DNA from: an uncultured Porphyromonadaceae bacterium
GTDB lineage: Bacteria; Bacteroidota; Bacteroidia; Bacteroidales; Muribaculaceae
Length of the DNA: 64,000 nt
Reading direction: 5' to 3'
Assembly: GCA_900546365.1 (NCBI GenBank)
Contig: URCF01000002.1
Span: 62,001-126,000 of the forward strand
A program made the translations under genes and the position numbers. Of the stretch, positions 40,227 through 48,962 are shown piece after piece (positions within the stretch are counted from its first letter, which is position 1; every line of letters starts with the position of its first letter). The notes beneath the pieces were generated by a model, which searched no databases, was not told the origin of the DNA, and worked only from the letters and a program-made list of their open reading frames with translations.

Positions 40227-41570
40227 TCAGAAGCAGTAGCGCAACCCTATGGCCGGGGCAAAAGCGTGCACACGATAGTTGCCCTTGATTTCAGGATTAG
40301 CATCGAGCCCGATGTTGGGATACGCCTTGGCGATGAAATTTTCGTAGCTGCCTTTCACATTGTCCTTGCCCACGCCGGCCACATACATGAATGAGAAATC
40401 AACGCTAAGCTGCTTGATGGGGCGGAACGACAACCCCACGGTGGGCTCTATCTTTGTCATGCCGGGAGTTTCGGGGTTGTAGTGGTTATCGTTGACAGGA
40501 GTCTGGTCCACCATCAATCCGGCACGGAGGTCGAGTTTTTCCGTAGCAGCCCATTCGGCACCGAGATGGAAGCACCAAGCGTTGCGATACCGCTTGTCGA
40601 TATGCTGGTCAAATGAACCGTTGGCCACGCCGGGAAACTCGATGTCAAGCCGACGGTAGGTTTTCCAGCCGGTGAGCTGGATGTCGGCAGCCACAGTCCA
40701 GCGCGATGTGGGACGATACGCCGCACCGAACACCAGCACGTAGGGCAGCGGCATCGATGCACTGAAATTGGCCTGGTCAATCAGCCCCACCTTGTCCTCA
40801 AGCAAACGCTTGGCCACCTCATTGGCAAACGACACATGCGCGTCGCCACTCTTCACCTTCATCAGCATCTTGGAGCGGAACGATGCTCCCACTGTCACCT
40901 TGCTGCTGATGTCGTACATCGCACCTACATTAAATCCAAACGCGAGGTCTGCGGTGCCGGTGAGATTGACCGATGCGGGAGTCACGCCGTTGAACAGAGG
41001 ATAGTTCTGTCCAAGCATCGGGAGCACACGGTCAACATCCGCACTCGCCACCAGCCCCTTGTTGAGGTCAACGGTGCCCCAGGTGAGCATCAGGCCCGCA
41101 CCCACCGACAGCTTGGGAGTGATGCGCCACGACACCGTGGGCTGCACTGTGTAGGTGGCGAGATTCACTTTCTGGTTGAGAACGGCACCGGGCCAGTTCA
41201 TACCCCAGTTGATGGAGCTGCCGTAGGGAGTGTAGAATGATATACCGAGCTGCAGATAATCGCGCACGCGGAATGCAGCGTTGAAAGCAATAGGAGTGCT
41301 CACCTTATTATGGCTCTCGTAGCGGGTGCCATCGATAGTGGCCGAAGCCATTGGTTTGATAGCAGTCAGAGTGCCGGTGAGGTCAATTGTTTTGTCGGAA
41401 AACGAGAGGCCGGCAGGATTGAAAATCATACTCTCCGCCCCAAGTTTGAGAGCCACACCTGTATGACCCATACCCTCCTGACGGGCACTGAGAGTGTTGA
41501 TTTGATACCCCTCGGCATAAGCGCCTACCGCTACCACAGCGGCTGCAACGGCAATAAAAATCTTTTTCAT
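40227..41570 (-). CDS. OmpP1/FadL-family outer-membrane transporter
   Basis: 447 residues with a signal peptide (KKIFIAVAAAVVAVGAYA). The FadL hallmark follows directly: a short N-terminal plug segment (YQINTLSARQEGMGHTGVAL, with GAESMIFNPAGLS), which blocks the barrel in E. coli FadL. The rest is a 14-strand barrel ending in Phe (APAIGLRYCF). The family imports long-chain fatty acids or other hydrophobic compounds. A -7 box TACCTTTG lies on the minus strand at 41606-41599. The first 9-base repeat array begins about 70 bases further upstream. Confidence 0.92.
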   Translation of the reverse strand: MKKIFIAVAAAVVAVGAYAEGYQINTLSARQEGMGHTGVALKLGAESMIFNPAGLSFSDKTIDLTGTLTAIKPMASATIDGTRYESHNKVSTPIAFNAAFRVRDYLQLGISFYTPYGSSINWGMNWPGAVLNQKVNLATYTVQPTVSWRITPKLSVGAGLMLTWGTVDLNKGLVASADVDRVLPMLGQNYPLFNGVTPASVNLTGTADLAFGFNVGAMYDISSKVTVGASFRSKMLMKVKSGDAHVSFANEVAKRLLEDKVGLIDQANFSASMPLPYVLVFGAAYRPTSRWTVAADIQLTGWKTYRRLDIEFPGVANGSFDQHIDKRYRNAWCFHLGAEWAATEKLDLRAGLMVDQTPVNDNHYNPETPGMTKIEPTVGLSFRPIKQLSVDFSFMYVAGVGKDNVKGSYENFIAKAYPNIGLDANPEIKGNYRVHAFAPAIGLRYCF

Positions 41571-41674
41571 TTTGTCCTAATTTTGGTAAAAAACACCACA
41601 AAGGTACACTTTTTTCCTGACACTACCATCCCCCCACGGAAAATCCGCCCATCCCGCCACCGAATCCAGATAAA

Positions 41675-41773
41675 TCCTATAAGTCCTATAAATCCTATAA
41701 GTCCTATAAGTCCTATAAATCCTATAAATCTTATAAGACTTATCCGACTCATAGGACTCATCCCACTCATCCA
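41675..41773. repeat. 9-base variable repeat array 1
   Basis: Eleven consecutive 9-base units. The first seven are TCCTATAAG or TCCTATAAA with one TCTTATAAG; the last four turn to the opposite orientation (ACTTATCCG, ACTCATAGG, ACTCATCCC, ACTCATCCA). The array is thus both a direct repeat with period 9 and an imperfect inverted repeat. It occupies the gap 41571-41991 between divergent genes for a FadL transporter and a sigma factor. Three further arrays of the same kind occur in this window. Confidence 0.9.
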
Positions 41774-41930
41774 CCCCGCACCCAATCCTCACCACTATGT
41801 CACATTTTTGTAACCATCCGGCAATATTTTTATTCTTCTGCCCCACAATCACTTGCGCTATCGTGTAACAACTTCGTAATAGTTTTAACATATTTTAATG
41901 CCACAATTATTTGGTTAATTCAAAAATGCG

Positions 41931-41938
41931 TACCTTTG
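41931..41938 (+). promoter_or_regulatory. -7 element of the second ECF sigma gene
   Basis: TACCTTTG, 53 bases before the ATG at 41992. A TTTG lies 17 bases upstream, somewhat closer than the usual 19-20. Confidence 0.6.
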
Positions 41939-41991
41939 TATCGTCAAACGACAAACAAACCATTTCAGCTAACCAACTAAAACATCATATT

Positions 41992-42498
41992 ATGAACGCT
42001 TCCGCCTCTTTCCAGAACCGCCTGATGGGTCTCCAGGACAATATGCTCAACTTCGCATACATGCTCACCTCCAACCGCGACGACGCCTACGACCTCCTGC
42101 AGGACACTACCCTCAAGGTACTCGCAAACGCCGACAAATATACCGACAACACCAACTTCAAGGGATGGGTGTTCACCATCATGCGCAACATCTTCATCAA
42201 CAACTACCGCCGTGTTGTCCGCAGCGCCACTATCATCGACCAGACCGAGGACTGCTACCATCTCAACATATCCCAGGATTCCGGTTTCGAGACCCCCGAA
42301 GGATCCTTCGCCGCCAACGAAATCTCCGCCGCCATCGAAGCGTTCCCCGAAAAATACCGCGTGCCTTTCTCCATGCACGTTGCAGGATACAAATACAACG
42401 AAATCGCCGAAAAGCTCGACCTGCCCCTCGGCACCATCAAGAGCCGTATCTTCTTCGCCCGCCAGGAGCTCCAGCAGCGTTTCGCCGACTATCGCTAA
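41992..42498 (+). CDS. ECF RNA polymerase sigma factor
   Basis: 168 residues from the ATG at 41992; a start further upstream would precede the promoter. Region 2: MLNFAYMLTSNRDDAYDLLQ, then DTTLKVLANADKYTD and NFKGWVFTIMRNIFINNYRR. Region 4: FPEKYRVPFSMHVAGYKYNE with IAEKLDLPLGTIKSRIFFAR as the helix-turn-helix. It is the compact Bacteroidetes type without a nearby anti-sigma gene. The stop is followed by about 200 AT-rich bases before the first hairpin. Confidence 0.95.
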   Translation: MNASASFQNRLMGLQDNMLNFAYMLTSNRDDAYDLLQDTTLKVLANADKYTDNTNFKGWVFTIMRNIFINNYRRVVRSATIIDQTEDCYHLNISQDSGFETPEGSFAANEISAAIEAFPEKYRVPFSMHVAGYKYNEIAEKLDLPLGTIKSRIFFARQELQQRFADYR

Positions 42499-42695
42499 CC
42501 CTCATCTTCTCTCTCCACCTCTCTCCACACCTCCCTCATAACACAAAAATTGGTCTTTTGGACTAAAGCTATTAATTTGATTTGTGATTTTTTCAATTGG
42601 TAAGACAAAACAAGAGCTTCCGCTCGATTTAAAGATAAAAGGTTAATAATTGGTATAGATTAATTACTATAGGTTTTTTCATGGTTAATTGGACA

Positions 42696-42731
42696 CGCGG
42701 GGCGCCTCTGGGAAGAAGCGCCCCGCGCATT
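42696..42731 (+). terminator. GC-rich hairpin ending the sigma-factor transcript
   Basis: CGCGGGGCGC and GCGCCCCGCG form a perfect 10-base-pair stem with a 12-base loop, followed by CATTTT. The AT-rich stretch 42499-42695 before it has no open frame or recognised signal; it could be a long 3' untranslated region or a small RNA. Confidence 0.75.
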
Positions 42732-42753
42732 TTCGCACCTCCGATGGGGTGAA

Positions 42754-42798
42754 TCCTATAATTCTTATAAGTCTTATAATTCTTATAGGAGTTATAGG
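42754..42798. repeat. 9-base variable repeat array 2
   Basis: Five units: TCCTATAAT, TCTTATAAG, TCTTATAAT, TCTTATAGG, AGTTATAGG. It ends nine bases before the -7 box of the next gene, so it covers the -33 region. Confidence 0.85.
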
Positions 42799-42807
42799 AA
42801 ATATTCG

Positions 42808-42815
42808 TATCTTTG
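42808..42815 (+). promoter_or_regulatory. -7 element with almost no leader
   Basis: TATCTTTG ends seven bases before the ATG at 42823, so transcription must begin at or next to the start codon. Confidence 0.7.
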
Positions 42816-42822
42816 TGTCGCT

Positions 42823-43371
42823 ATGGCTTCAGGATTCCTCAAAATATCAGCCGACTACACCAACTGGAATGTTTATCGCAAGGCGGTGGTGATATGCGAT
42901 GTGACGGAATTGTTCATCAACCGCGCTATCGAACCTCCCAACCGCACAATCGACCAGATGCGCCAGGCTGCCCGTTCCTGCAAGCAGAATATCGTGGAGG
43001 GGATTGCCGACCGCACGGTGTCAGCCGACTCCGGCATTAAATTGATAGGGATTGCCCGGGGCTCTGTGCGTGAACTTCTTGAGGATTACTGTGACTATCT
43101 GCGCCAGCACAACTACATTATATGGGATTTGAAAGATGAACGCACTCTGGCCACACGCAGATTCTGCATCAATCACGATGACCCGAAGGAGTTTGTGGAA
43201 AAATGTAGGCTGCGCAGCAATGAAACAGTGGCCAACATCATGATTACACTCATTCGCCAGATGGACAGTATGTTGGCAAAGGTGCTGAAGAAGCTTGAGA
43301 AAGAGTTTATTGAGAATGGAGGCATCAAAGAAGCAATGACTGCCGCCCGCCGCAACAACCGCGGCTTCTAA
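42823..43371 (+). CDS. Four-helix-bundle protein of the 23S rRNA-IVP family
   Basis: 182 residues. The early part SADYTNWNVYRKAVVICDVT and RQAARSCKQNIVEGIADRTV match the S23/IVP-type four-helix bundle (variant with a C-terminal suffix domain), which in Bacteroidetes occurs as many scattered single genes. IVELLEDYCDYL-like and basic C-terminal helices (KVLKKLEKEFIENG, AARRNNRGF) follow. The biological role of these free-standing proteins is unknown; no ribosomal intervening sequence is nearby. The gene is flanked on both sides by 9-base repeat arrays. Confidence 0.85.
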   Translation: MASGFLKISADYTNWNVYRKAVVICDVTELFINRAIEPPNRTIDQMRQAARSCKQNIVEGIADRTVSADSGIKLIGIARGSVRELLEDYCDYLRQHNYIIWDLKDERTLATRRFCINHDDPKEFVEKCRLRSNETVANIMITLIRQMDSMLAKVLKKLEKEFIENGGIKEAMTAARRNNRGF

Positions 43372-43387
43372 CCCCCTTGACATAAAC

Positions 43388-43486
43388 TCTGATAATTCCT
43401 ATAACTCTTATAAGATTTATCGGATTTATCAGAATTATCGGAGTTATCCGACTTATCCGAACTATCAGATTTATAGGATTTATCGG
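43388..43486. repeat. 9-base variable repeat array 3
   Basis: Eleven units in perfect 9-base phase: TCTGATAAT, TCCTATAAC, TCTTATAAG, then ATTTATCGG, ATTTATCAG, AATTATCGG, AGTTATCCG, ACTTATCCG, AACTATCAG, ATTTATAGG, ATTTATCGG. The first three have the opposite orientation to the other eight. It starts 16 bases after the four-helix-bundle stop. Confidence 0.9.
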
Positions 43487-43523
43487 GGTTTTGAGCGCGG
43501 TGAAGCATTTTGTGTGTTAAAAA

Positions 43524-43555
43524 TTTGTAACATAGCCGCATTATACTTATATTTG
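43524..43555 (+). promoter_or_regulatory. Promoter of the 1,735-residue secreted protein
   Basis: TTTG (43524-43527), 20 bases, TATATTTG (43548-43555), 50 bases before the ATG. Confidence 0.88.
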
Positions 43556-43605
43556 CGTATAAATCACTTTTAACTAATCTATTTATTAACCAATTCATTA
43601 ACCAC

Positions 43606-46600
43606 ATGAAAAAACTTTATCTGTTTTTTCTTTCGATGATTTGTGTTGCTGCGTCCGCTTTTGCCGGCGAATACACCATTGTATTCAAAGACTCTGGCAA
43701 AACTTCGGATGCTACAGCCGCATTCAGTACATCGAAAGATGTGACAACTTTGGTGACCGAAGGAGTAGAATATCTTTCGTCCATCAAAGCCACGACCAAC
43801 ACCTATCATGCCAAGGAAGGCTATGGCCTCAAGTTTGGCAAATCCGGAGCAGGAGGCTCTCTTGAGCTGAATCTTACGGAAGCTGGAGCTAAAAAAATCA
43901 CCAAAGTAGTTGCAACAGCAGCTTTGTTACGCGATGACAAAGCCACCCAATTGACCATCAACAATGCGGATGGCTATGATTTGGCATCAGCAGAACTCGC
44001 TGACTACACCTTCAACTTTGCTCCTACCGAAGCAAACACCACCATCAAGATTGCCTCAAGCAAAGAGCGTATGTATGTTACCAAGCTGGTGGTTACCTAC
44101 GCTGAGGATGGCGAAGTGGTTGTGCCTGCTCCCACCATCAAGATGGCTGAGGAGAACTACGTGGAGATCTCCGCTGAGGAAGGCGCCACCATCTACTACA
44201 CCCTTGATGGCACAGAGCCTACCGAAATGGAAGGCACTCCCTACCTGGGCGCTATCAAGATCAACAACGCTTGCACTGTCAAGGCTATCGCTGTGAAAGA
44301 TAACGCAGCAAGCGCTGTTACCTCTTTCGATGCTTACCTCAACTATGTAAGCTCCATCGCCGGTCTTCTTGACCTTAACGACACTGCCCACACCCTCACC
44401 CTCGGCGGTCCGCTGACTGTGATTTATCACAACGGTCAGAACACCTTTGTGACAGATGGTGAGGATTACTTCCTGCTCTTTGACAAGAGTCAGGCTGTGC
44501 TCAACCAGGATATGGAAAACGGTACTGTTCTGGCTTCCGCCACCGGTACTTACACCAAATATCTGGAAACTATTCCGGAAATGAACGTGACCGCTATTGG
44601 CGACACCTCCACCGGCGATGCCGTTGATGCTGTTGTCATGACTGTTGCCGACCTCAAAGCCTCCGGCGTGAGCAAGCTCAGCTGGTTTGTGAAGCTTGAA
44701 GGCGTTACCATTGATTCAGATTTGATTCTTTATCAGGGCGATGACTTCTTCCAAGGCTTCAACAAATTTGGACTCACCCTCCCCACCGAAACCGAAGGCA
44801 AGACTTTCAATGTTGAAGGCTTCGTATCCTACTACGGCGGCAACCTCCAGCTCTACATCGTAAATGTTACCGAAGTGGAGCCCGTGGCAAAATACACCGT
44901 GACTTTCGAAGCTGCTGAAAACGGCTCCTTCACCGTGTTGAACGGCGAAACCGAGCTCACCTCCGGCGACGAAGTTGAGGAGAACACCGAGCTCACCATC
45001 AACGCCACTCCCGCCGACGGCTACGAACTCGGCGCTATCAGCGTGAACGGCACCGCTCTCCAGGGCAACACCTTCACCGTAACCGAAAACGCCACAATCG
45101 CTGTTACTTTCAACAAGGTTGTGCCCCCCGCACCTGAATACACAGCTCCGAGCGGCACTTCCTATAAAGACAACTTCCTGACCTCCATCACTTCAACCGG
45201 CGCTCAGGAGAATATCGAGTACACCGCTACCACTTGCCCCGGCATCTACAACGTGCTTGAAAACGCTATTGCAGTTGTTCCCGGCACTGAGTTCAACATC
45301 AACTTCGTTGCAAACTCTCTTGGCGAAGGCTCCACAACAGCTGTCCGCGAAGACATCCGCTTTACAGCCGCCTATATTTTTGCCGACTGGTATGGCACCG
45401 GTGAATTATCTCTCGTTGAGAAAATCGGTAATACCGCTCCTACCCACAATGTTTACGGTAACTACGATGAAGTGATGAACATCAACAAGGCCTTCACAAT
45501 GCCTGCAGATGTTGAGGTCGGCAAAACTGCCCGCATCCGTATCGTTTACCAGAACGCTTGGCTCGGCCTCGGTGCTCAACCCACATCAACCACCCCCAAC
45601 CCCAACGCCACCAACCTTGAGAAGGGTATCGCCTACGACATCGTTGTCAACGCTGTGGCTGCTCCTGCTCCCACCCACACCATCACTGTTGTAGCTCCCG
45701 AAGATGTTCAGCTCGGCCTTGCCAACGCTGACACTCAGGAAACTCTTGAAGCCAACGAAGATGGCACTTACACTGTGGCTGAAGGCACCAGCCTCGTTCT
45801 CGGCCTCATTGCCGACACCCAAGGCAAGATTGTGACCGTTACCTACGGTGACGAAACTCTCGAAGTTTCCGAAGAAGGCTTCTACACCTTCACCGTAATC
45901 GCTGACGCCACCCTTACCATCACTATCGAAGACGCTCCCGTTCCCACCTACGCCGTGACCATCGCCGAAACCGATGCCACCGTAGCTGCAAACGTTGAGG
46001 ATCTCACCGCTGTTGAGGAAGGCACTGAGGTGATCTTCACCATCACTGCCCCCGAAGGCAAGCAGATTGCTTCCGTAAGCTACAACGACGAGGCTCTCAC
46101 AGCCAACGAGGATGGCACCTACACCATCACCGTTACCGCTGAAGGCACCCTCACCGTTGTCACCGAGGATATCCCCGTAGTTGTTCCCGCAGGCAAGTCC
46201 ATCCTCGTGCCCGCAAGCGGCAATGGATCCGGATCAAACATATATTCATTCCGTTTTGATGATGCTCCTCTTGGCAGCCACACCAACGGCACCAACGACG
46301 ACAACGACCTCCGCACCCGCAACTTCACATACTCCGCTTGGGTGAAGATCAAGGCAGCCAACGCCAACCAGTCTGTAATCATGGGTAACATCCAGAAAGA
46401 ATACGCTTGCGCTACCGGTGCTTTCCGCGTATTCTACCAGGATGGCAAGCTCCAGTTCAACGGTCGCGATCAGCAGACTAACTTTGTAGATGTTGTCGGC
46501 ACCGCCACTACCGACGAAGGCACCCCCCTTGACGAATGGGTATATATCTCTGTTGTTGCCGACCAGGCCGCAGGTACCGTTACCCTCTACAAGAACTGCA

Positions 46601-48813
46601 AGCCCATCTCGAGCTTCAACACCACCAACGGTATCGGTCTGCTTCCCGATGAATCCATGTTCTTCGTTAACGAACAGGGCGCTTCCGTACAGTTCTCTGA
46701 AGTTCAGCTCTGGAACAAGGCTCTCACCGAAGAGGAACTCAAGGACACCTACAACCTCACCGAAACTCCCGAAGCTCTCGTGGCTTACTACAAGGCCGGT
46801 GAATTTACTGAAGGCTCCACCACCGAACTCCGCAACCTTGGTAGCGAAAACACCACTGTTGCCAACATTTATGGTGGCAAATATTCTTTGATCAACGGTT
46901 GGTTGCCCCAGTACAGCTACACCATACAGGAGATCGAGACTCTTGATGAGGCCCGCGAGCTCGCCACTGTCAACGTGACCATCAACCAGCCCGAAACCGA
47001 AGGCAACTCCTTCAAGGTGCTCGCTGCCGATGGCACTGAGATTGCCGAAACCGCTACTCTGTTCAGCAAAGTGACTGTTGAGCCTACTATCGCCGAAGGC
47101 TACACTCTCAACGGTGTGCTCTTCAACGACCAGGCTTACACTCTTGAGCAAATGCCCGTTCGTCTGAACGAAGATGTGACCATCAGCCTCGACCTCGCTC
47201 AGGCAGGACAGGACCACACTCTCACTGTTGTGGCCAACGGTCTTGATTACTACCTTGCCGACGGCGATACTTTCGAATTCTTCGAGAGCGAAAACGATGT
47301 TTACACCATAGCTGACGGCACCGAAGTGATGCTTGGCTTCAACGAAATTCCCGAAGACAAGATTCTCACCGCCGTTAAGCTCAACGGAGTGGAACTCGTC
47401 GGTATGGACTACGAGTACAGCTTCACCATGACCGAGGACGCAACCCTTGAATTCGTGGTTGAGACCTTAGCCGCTACTGAGTACACCATCTCCTTCACCG
47501 GTGAACACGGTAAGATGCAGTACCAGGGCTTTGTTGGCATGGAAGACATCCCTGCCGAAGGCGTGAAGATGGAAGAAGGCTACAATGTATTTGTAAGAGT
47601 TGTGCCTGACGAAGGCTACGTGCTCGAGTCCATCACTCTCAACGGCACCGATGTGACCGGTGAGTTCACTGACAACGAGTACACCATCCAGAAGATAAGC
47701 TCCGACTGCGCATTCGTAGCAGTATTCACCGAAGAATCCCACGGTGTTGAATACACCGCTCCCTCAGGCGAATACTACGACGACAACTACCTGACCGCCA
47801 TCAAGTCGTCGAACGCAACCGAGGATATCAACTACTCCGCTGATACACACCCCGGCAACGTGTACAACCTGCTTGATCAGGCTATCTCCGTTGCTCCCGG
47901 CAGAGAGTTCAACATCAACTTCGTTGCAAACTCCTTGGGCGAAGGCTCTCAGACAGTTGTCCGCGAAGACATCCGCTTCACAGCCGCCTACATTTTTGCC
48001 GACTGGTATGGCACAGGTGAGTTCACTCTCGTTCAGAAGATCGGTAAGACCGCTCCTACCCACAATGTTTACGGTAACTACGATGAAGTGATGAACATCA
48101 ACCAGGCTTTCACAATGCCTGAAGATGTAGAGTTCGGCACAACCGCACGCATCCGTATCGTTTACCAGAACGCTTGGCTCGGTCTTGGCGGTGCAAGCAC
48201 ATCAACCACCCCCAACCCCAACGCCACCAACCTTGAGAAGGGTATTGCCTACGACATCGTTGTCAACGCTGTTGAGGACAACACTGTCCGCATCACCCTC
48301 ATCAACCCGATTGATTCTGATGTTCCCGAAGAGAATGTTCGCGGTATCCTTACCGACAGAAACATGGACCAGTATGAGCTCGATGACAACAACAGTGTGC
48401 GCGTTGACCGTGGCACCCGTGTTTATCTGCTTATCTACAACGGTCAGCCGATGGCTAACGGTGACAGCTACGAGTTCGGCACCTGCACCATCAACGATGA
48501 ACAGGTCACTCCTACCTTTGGCGGAATGTTCTTCGTGTATGGCTTTGAAGCTACTGAAGATAAGGTGATAACCCTCACCCAGAATCTCCTTAGCAGCATC
48601 AACGGCATCGCTGCTGAAAACAATGGCGAACTCAGCTTTGCCAACGGCATCGTAACAGTGCCCGCTGACGCTGAACTGAGCATCGTTGCTGTCAACGGTC
48701 AGGTGCTCCGCTCTGCCAAGGGCAGCATCAATGTTTCCGACCTCAACTCCGGCATCTACCTTGCAGTTGCCAAGATTGATGGTAAGGTTTACACCCTCAA
48801 GTTCATGAAATAA
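43606..48813 (+). CDS. Large multidomain secreted protein with type IX-like sorting domain
   Basis: 1,735 residues; signal peptide KKLYLFFLSMICVAASAFA. Order of parts: N-terminal beta domain (~22-170); chitobiase/hexosaminidase C-terminal-like module (~175-245, TIYYTLDGTEPTEMEGTPY); OB-like domain (~245-430); InlB B-repeat-like unit (~433-510, ENGSFTVLNGETELTSGDEV); a ~175-residue module of GEVED-like type (~511-685); three short beta repeats (~686-860); LamG/concanavalin-like domain (~865-1060, FTYSAWVKIKAANANQSVIM); more InlB-like repeats; a second, nearly identical copy of the 175-residue module (~1383-1557); and a sorting domain (~1660-1735, SINGIAAENNGEL...LNSGIYLAVAKIDGK). It is probably displayed on or released from the surface, with binding rather than catalytic roles. 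No enzyme motif seen. Confidence 0.9.
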   Translation: MKKLYLFFLSMICVAASAFAGEYTIVFKDSGKTSDATAAFSTSKDVTTLVTEGVEYLSSIKATTNTYHAKEGYGLKFGKSGAGGSLELNLTEAGAKKITKVVATAALLRDDKATQLTINNADGYDLASAELADYTFNFAPTEANTTIKIASSKERMYVTKLVVTYAEDGEVVVPAPTIKMAEENYVEISAEEGATIYYTLDGTEPTEMEGTPYLGAIKINNACTVKAIAVKDNAASAVTSFDAYLNYVSSIAGLLDLNDTAHTLTLGGPLTVIYHNGQNTFVTDGEDYFLLFDKSQAVLNQDMENGTVLASATGTYTKYLETIPEMNVTAIGDTSTGDAVDAVVMTVADLKASGVSKLSWFVKLEGVTIDSDLILYQGDDFFQGFNKFGLTLPTETEGKTFNVEGFVSYYGGNLQLYIVNVTEVEPVAKYTVTFEAAENGSFTVLNGETELTSGDEVEENTELTINATPADGYELGAISVNGTALQGNTFTVTENATIAVTFNKVVPPAPEYTAPSGTSYKDNFLTSITSTGAQENIEYTATTCPGIYNVLENAIAVVPGTEFNINFVANSLGEGSTTAVREDIRFTAAYIFADWYGTGELSLVEKIGNTAPTHNVYGNYDEVMNINKAFTMPADVEVGKTARIRIVYQNAWLGLGAQPTSTTPNPNATNLEKGIAYDIVVNAVAAPAPTHTITVVAPEDVQLGLANADTQETLEANEDGTYTVAEGTSLVLGLIADTQGKIVTVTYGDETLEVSEEGFYTFTVIADATLTITIEDAPVPTYAVTIAETDATVAANVEDLTAVEEGTEVIFTITAPEGKQIASVSYNDEALTANEDGTYTITVTAEGTLTVVTEDIPVVVPAGKSILVPASGNGSGSNIYSFRFDDAPLGSHTNGTNDDNDLRTRNFTYSAWVKIKAANANQSVIMGNIQKEYACATGAFRVFYQDGKLQFNGRDQQTNFVDVVGTATTDEGTPLDEWVYISVVADQAAGTVTLYKNCKPISSFNTTNGIGLLPDESMFFVNEQGASVQFSEVQLWNKALTEEELKDTYNLTETPEALVAYYKAGEFTEGSTTELRNLGSENTTVANIYGGKYSLINGWLPQYSYTIQEIETLDEARELATVNVTINQPETEGNSFKVLAADGTEIAETATLFSKVTVEPTIAEGYTLNGVLFNDQAYTLEQMPVRLNEDVTISLDLAQAGQDHTLTVVANGLDYYLADGDTFEFFESENDVYTIADGTEVMLGFNEIPEDKILTAVKLNGVELVGMDYEYSFTMTEDATLEFVVETLAATEYTISFTGEHGKMQYQGFVGMEDIPAEGVKMEEGYNVFVRVVPDEGYVLESITLNGTDVTGEFTDNEYTIQKISSDCAFVAVFTEESHGVEYTAPSGEYYDDNYLTAIKSSNATEDINYSADTHPGNVYNLLDQAISVAPGREFNINFVANSLGEGSQTVVREDIRFTAAYIFADWYGTGEFTLVQKIGKTAPTHNVYGNYDEVMNINQAFTMPEDVEFGTTARIRIVYQNAWLGLGGASTSTTPNPNATNLEKGIAYDIVVNAVEDNTVRITLINPIDSDVPEENVRGILTDRNMDQYELDDNNSVRVDRGTRVYLLIYNGQPMANGDSYEFGTCTINDEQVTPTFGGMFFVYGFEATEDKVITLTQNLLSSINGIAAENNGELSFANGIVTVPADAELSIVAVNGQVLRSAKGSINVSDLNSGIYLAVAKIDGKVYTLKFMK

Positions 48814-48838
48814 GCCAACAGCTTATCACTGATACTCA

Positions 48839-48866
48839 GGCGGCCCCTCGCGGGGCCGCCTTTTTT
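48839..48866 (+). terminator. Rho-independent terminator of the large secreted protein
   Basis: GGCGGCCCC and GGGGCCGCC, a perfect 9-base-pair stem with a TCGC tetraloop and six T residues. Confidence 0.97.
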
Positions 48867-48888
48867 AGTGCCCCTGCGGCGGTTAGAA

Positions 48889-48933
48889 TCCGATAATTCC
48901 TGTGAGAATTATAAGATTCATAAGAATTATAAG
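48889..48933. repeat. 9-base variable repeat array 4
   Basis: Units TCCGATAAT, TCCTGTGAG, AATTATAAG, ATTCATAAG, AATTATAAG, with a more degenerate AATTAAATC after them. It ends 17 bases before the -7 box of upp and covers the -33 position. Confidence 0.8.
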
Positions 48934-48950
48934 AATTAAATCATTATGCT

Positions 48951-48958
48951 TATCTTTG
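48951..48958 (+). promoter_or_regulatory. -7 element of upp, apparently leaderless
   Basis: TATCTTTG ends four bases before the ATG at 48963, so the transcript would start at the initiation codon itself. No TTTG box is found at the normal distance; the repeat array is there instead. Confidence 0.7.
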
Positions 48959-48962
48959 CGAT

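Noticed and set aside
41567..41891. Open frames across repeat array 1 encoding runs of Ile, Leu, Gly or Tyr, Arg, Thr
   Set aside because: A 9-base repeat without stops gives periodic tripeptides in several frames; there is no start signal or conserved domain.
43388..43486. Possible CRISPR array
   Set aside because: Units are 9 bases, directly adjacent and variable, with no constant repeat or spacers; no cas genes in the window.
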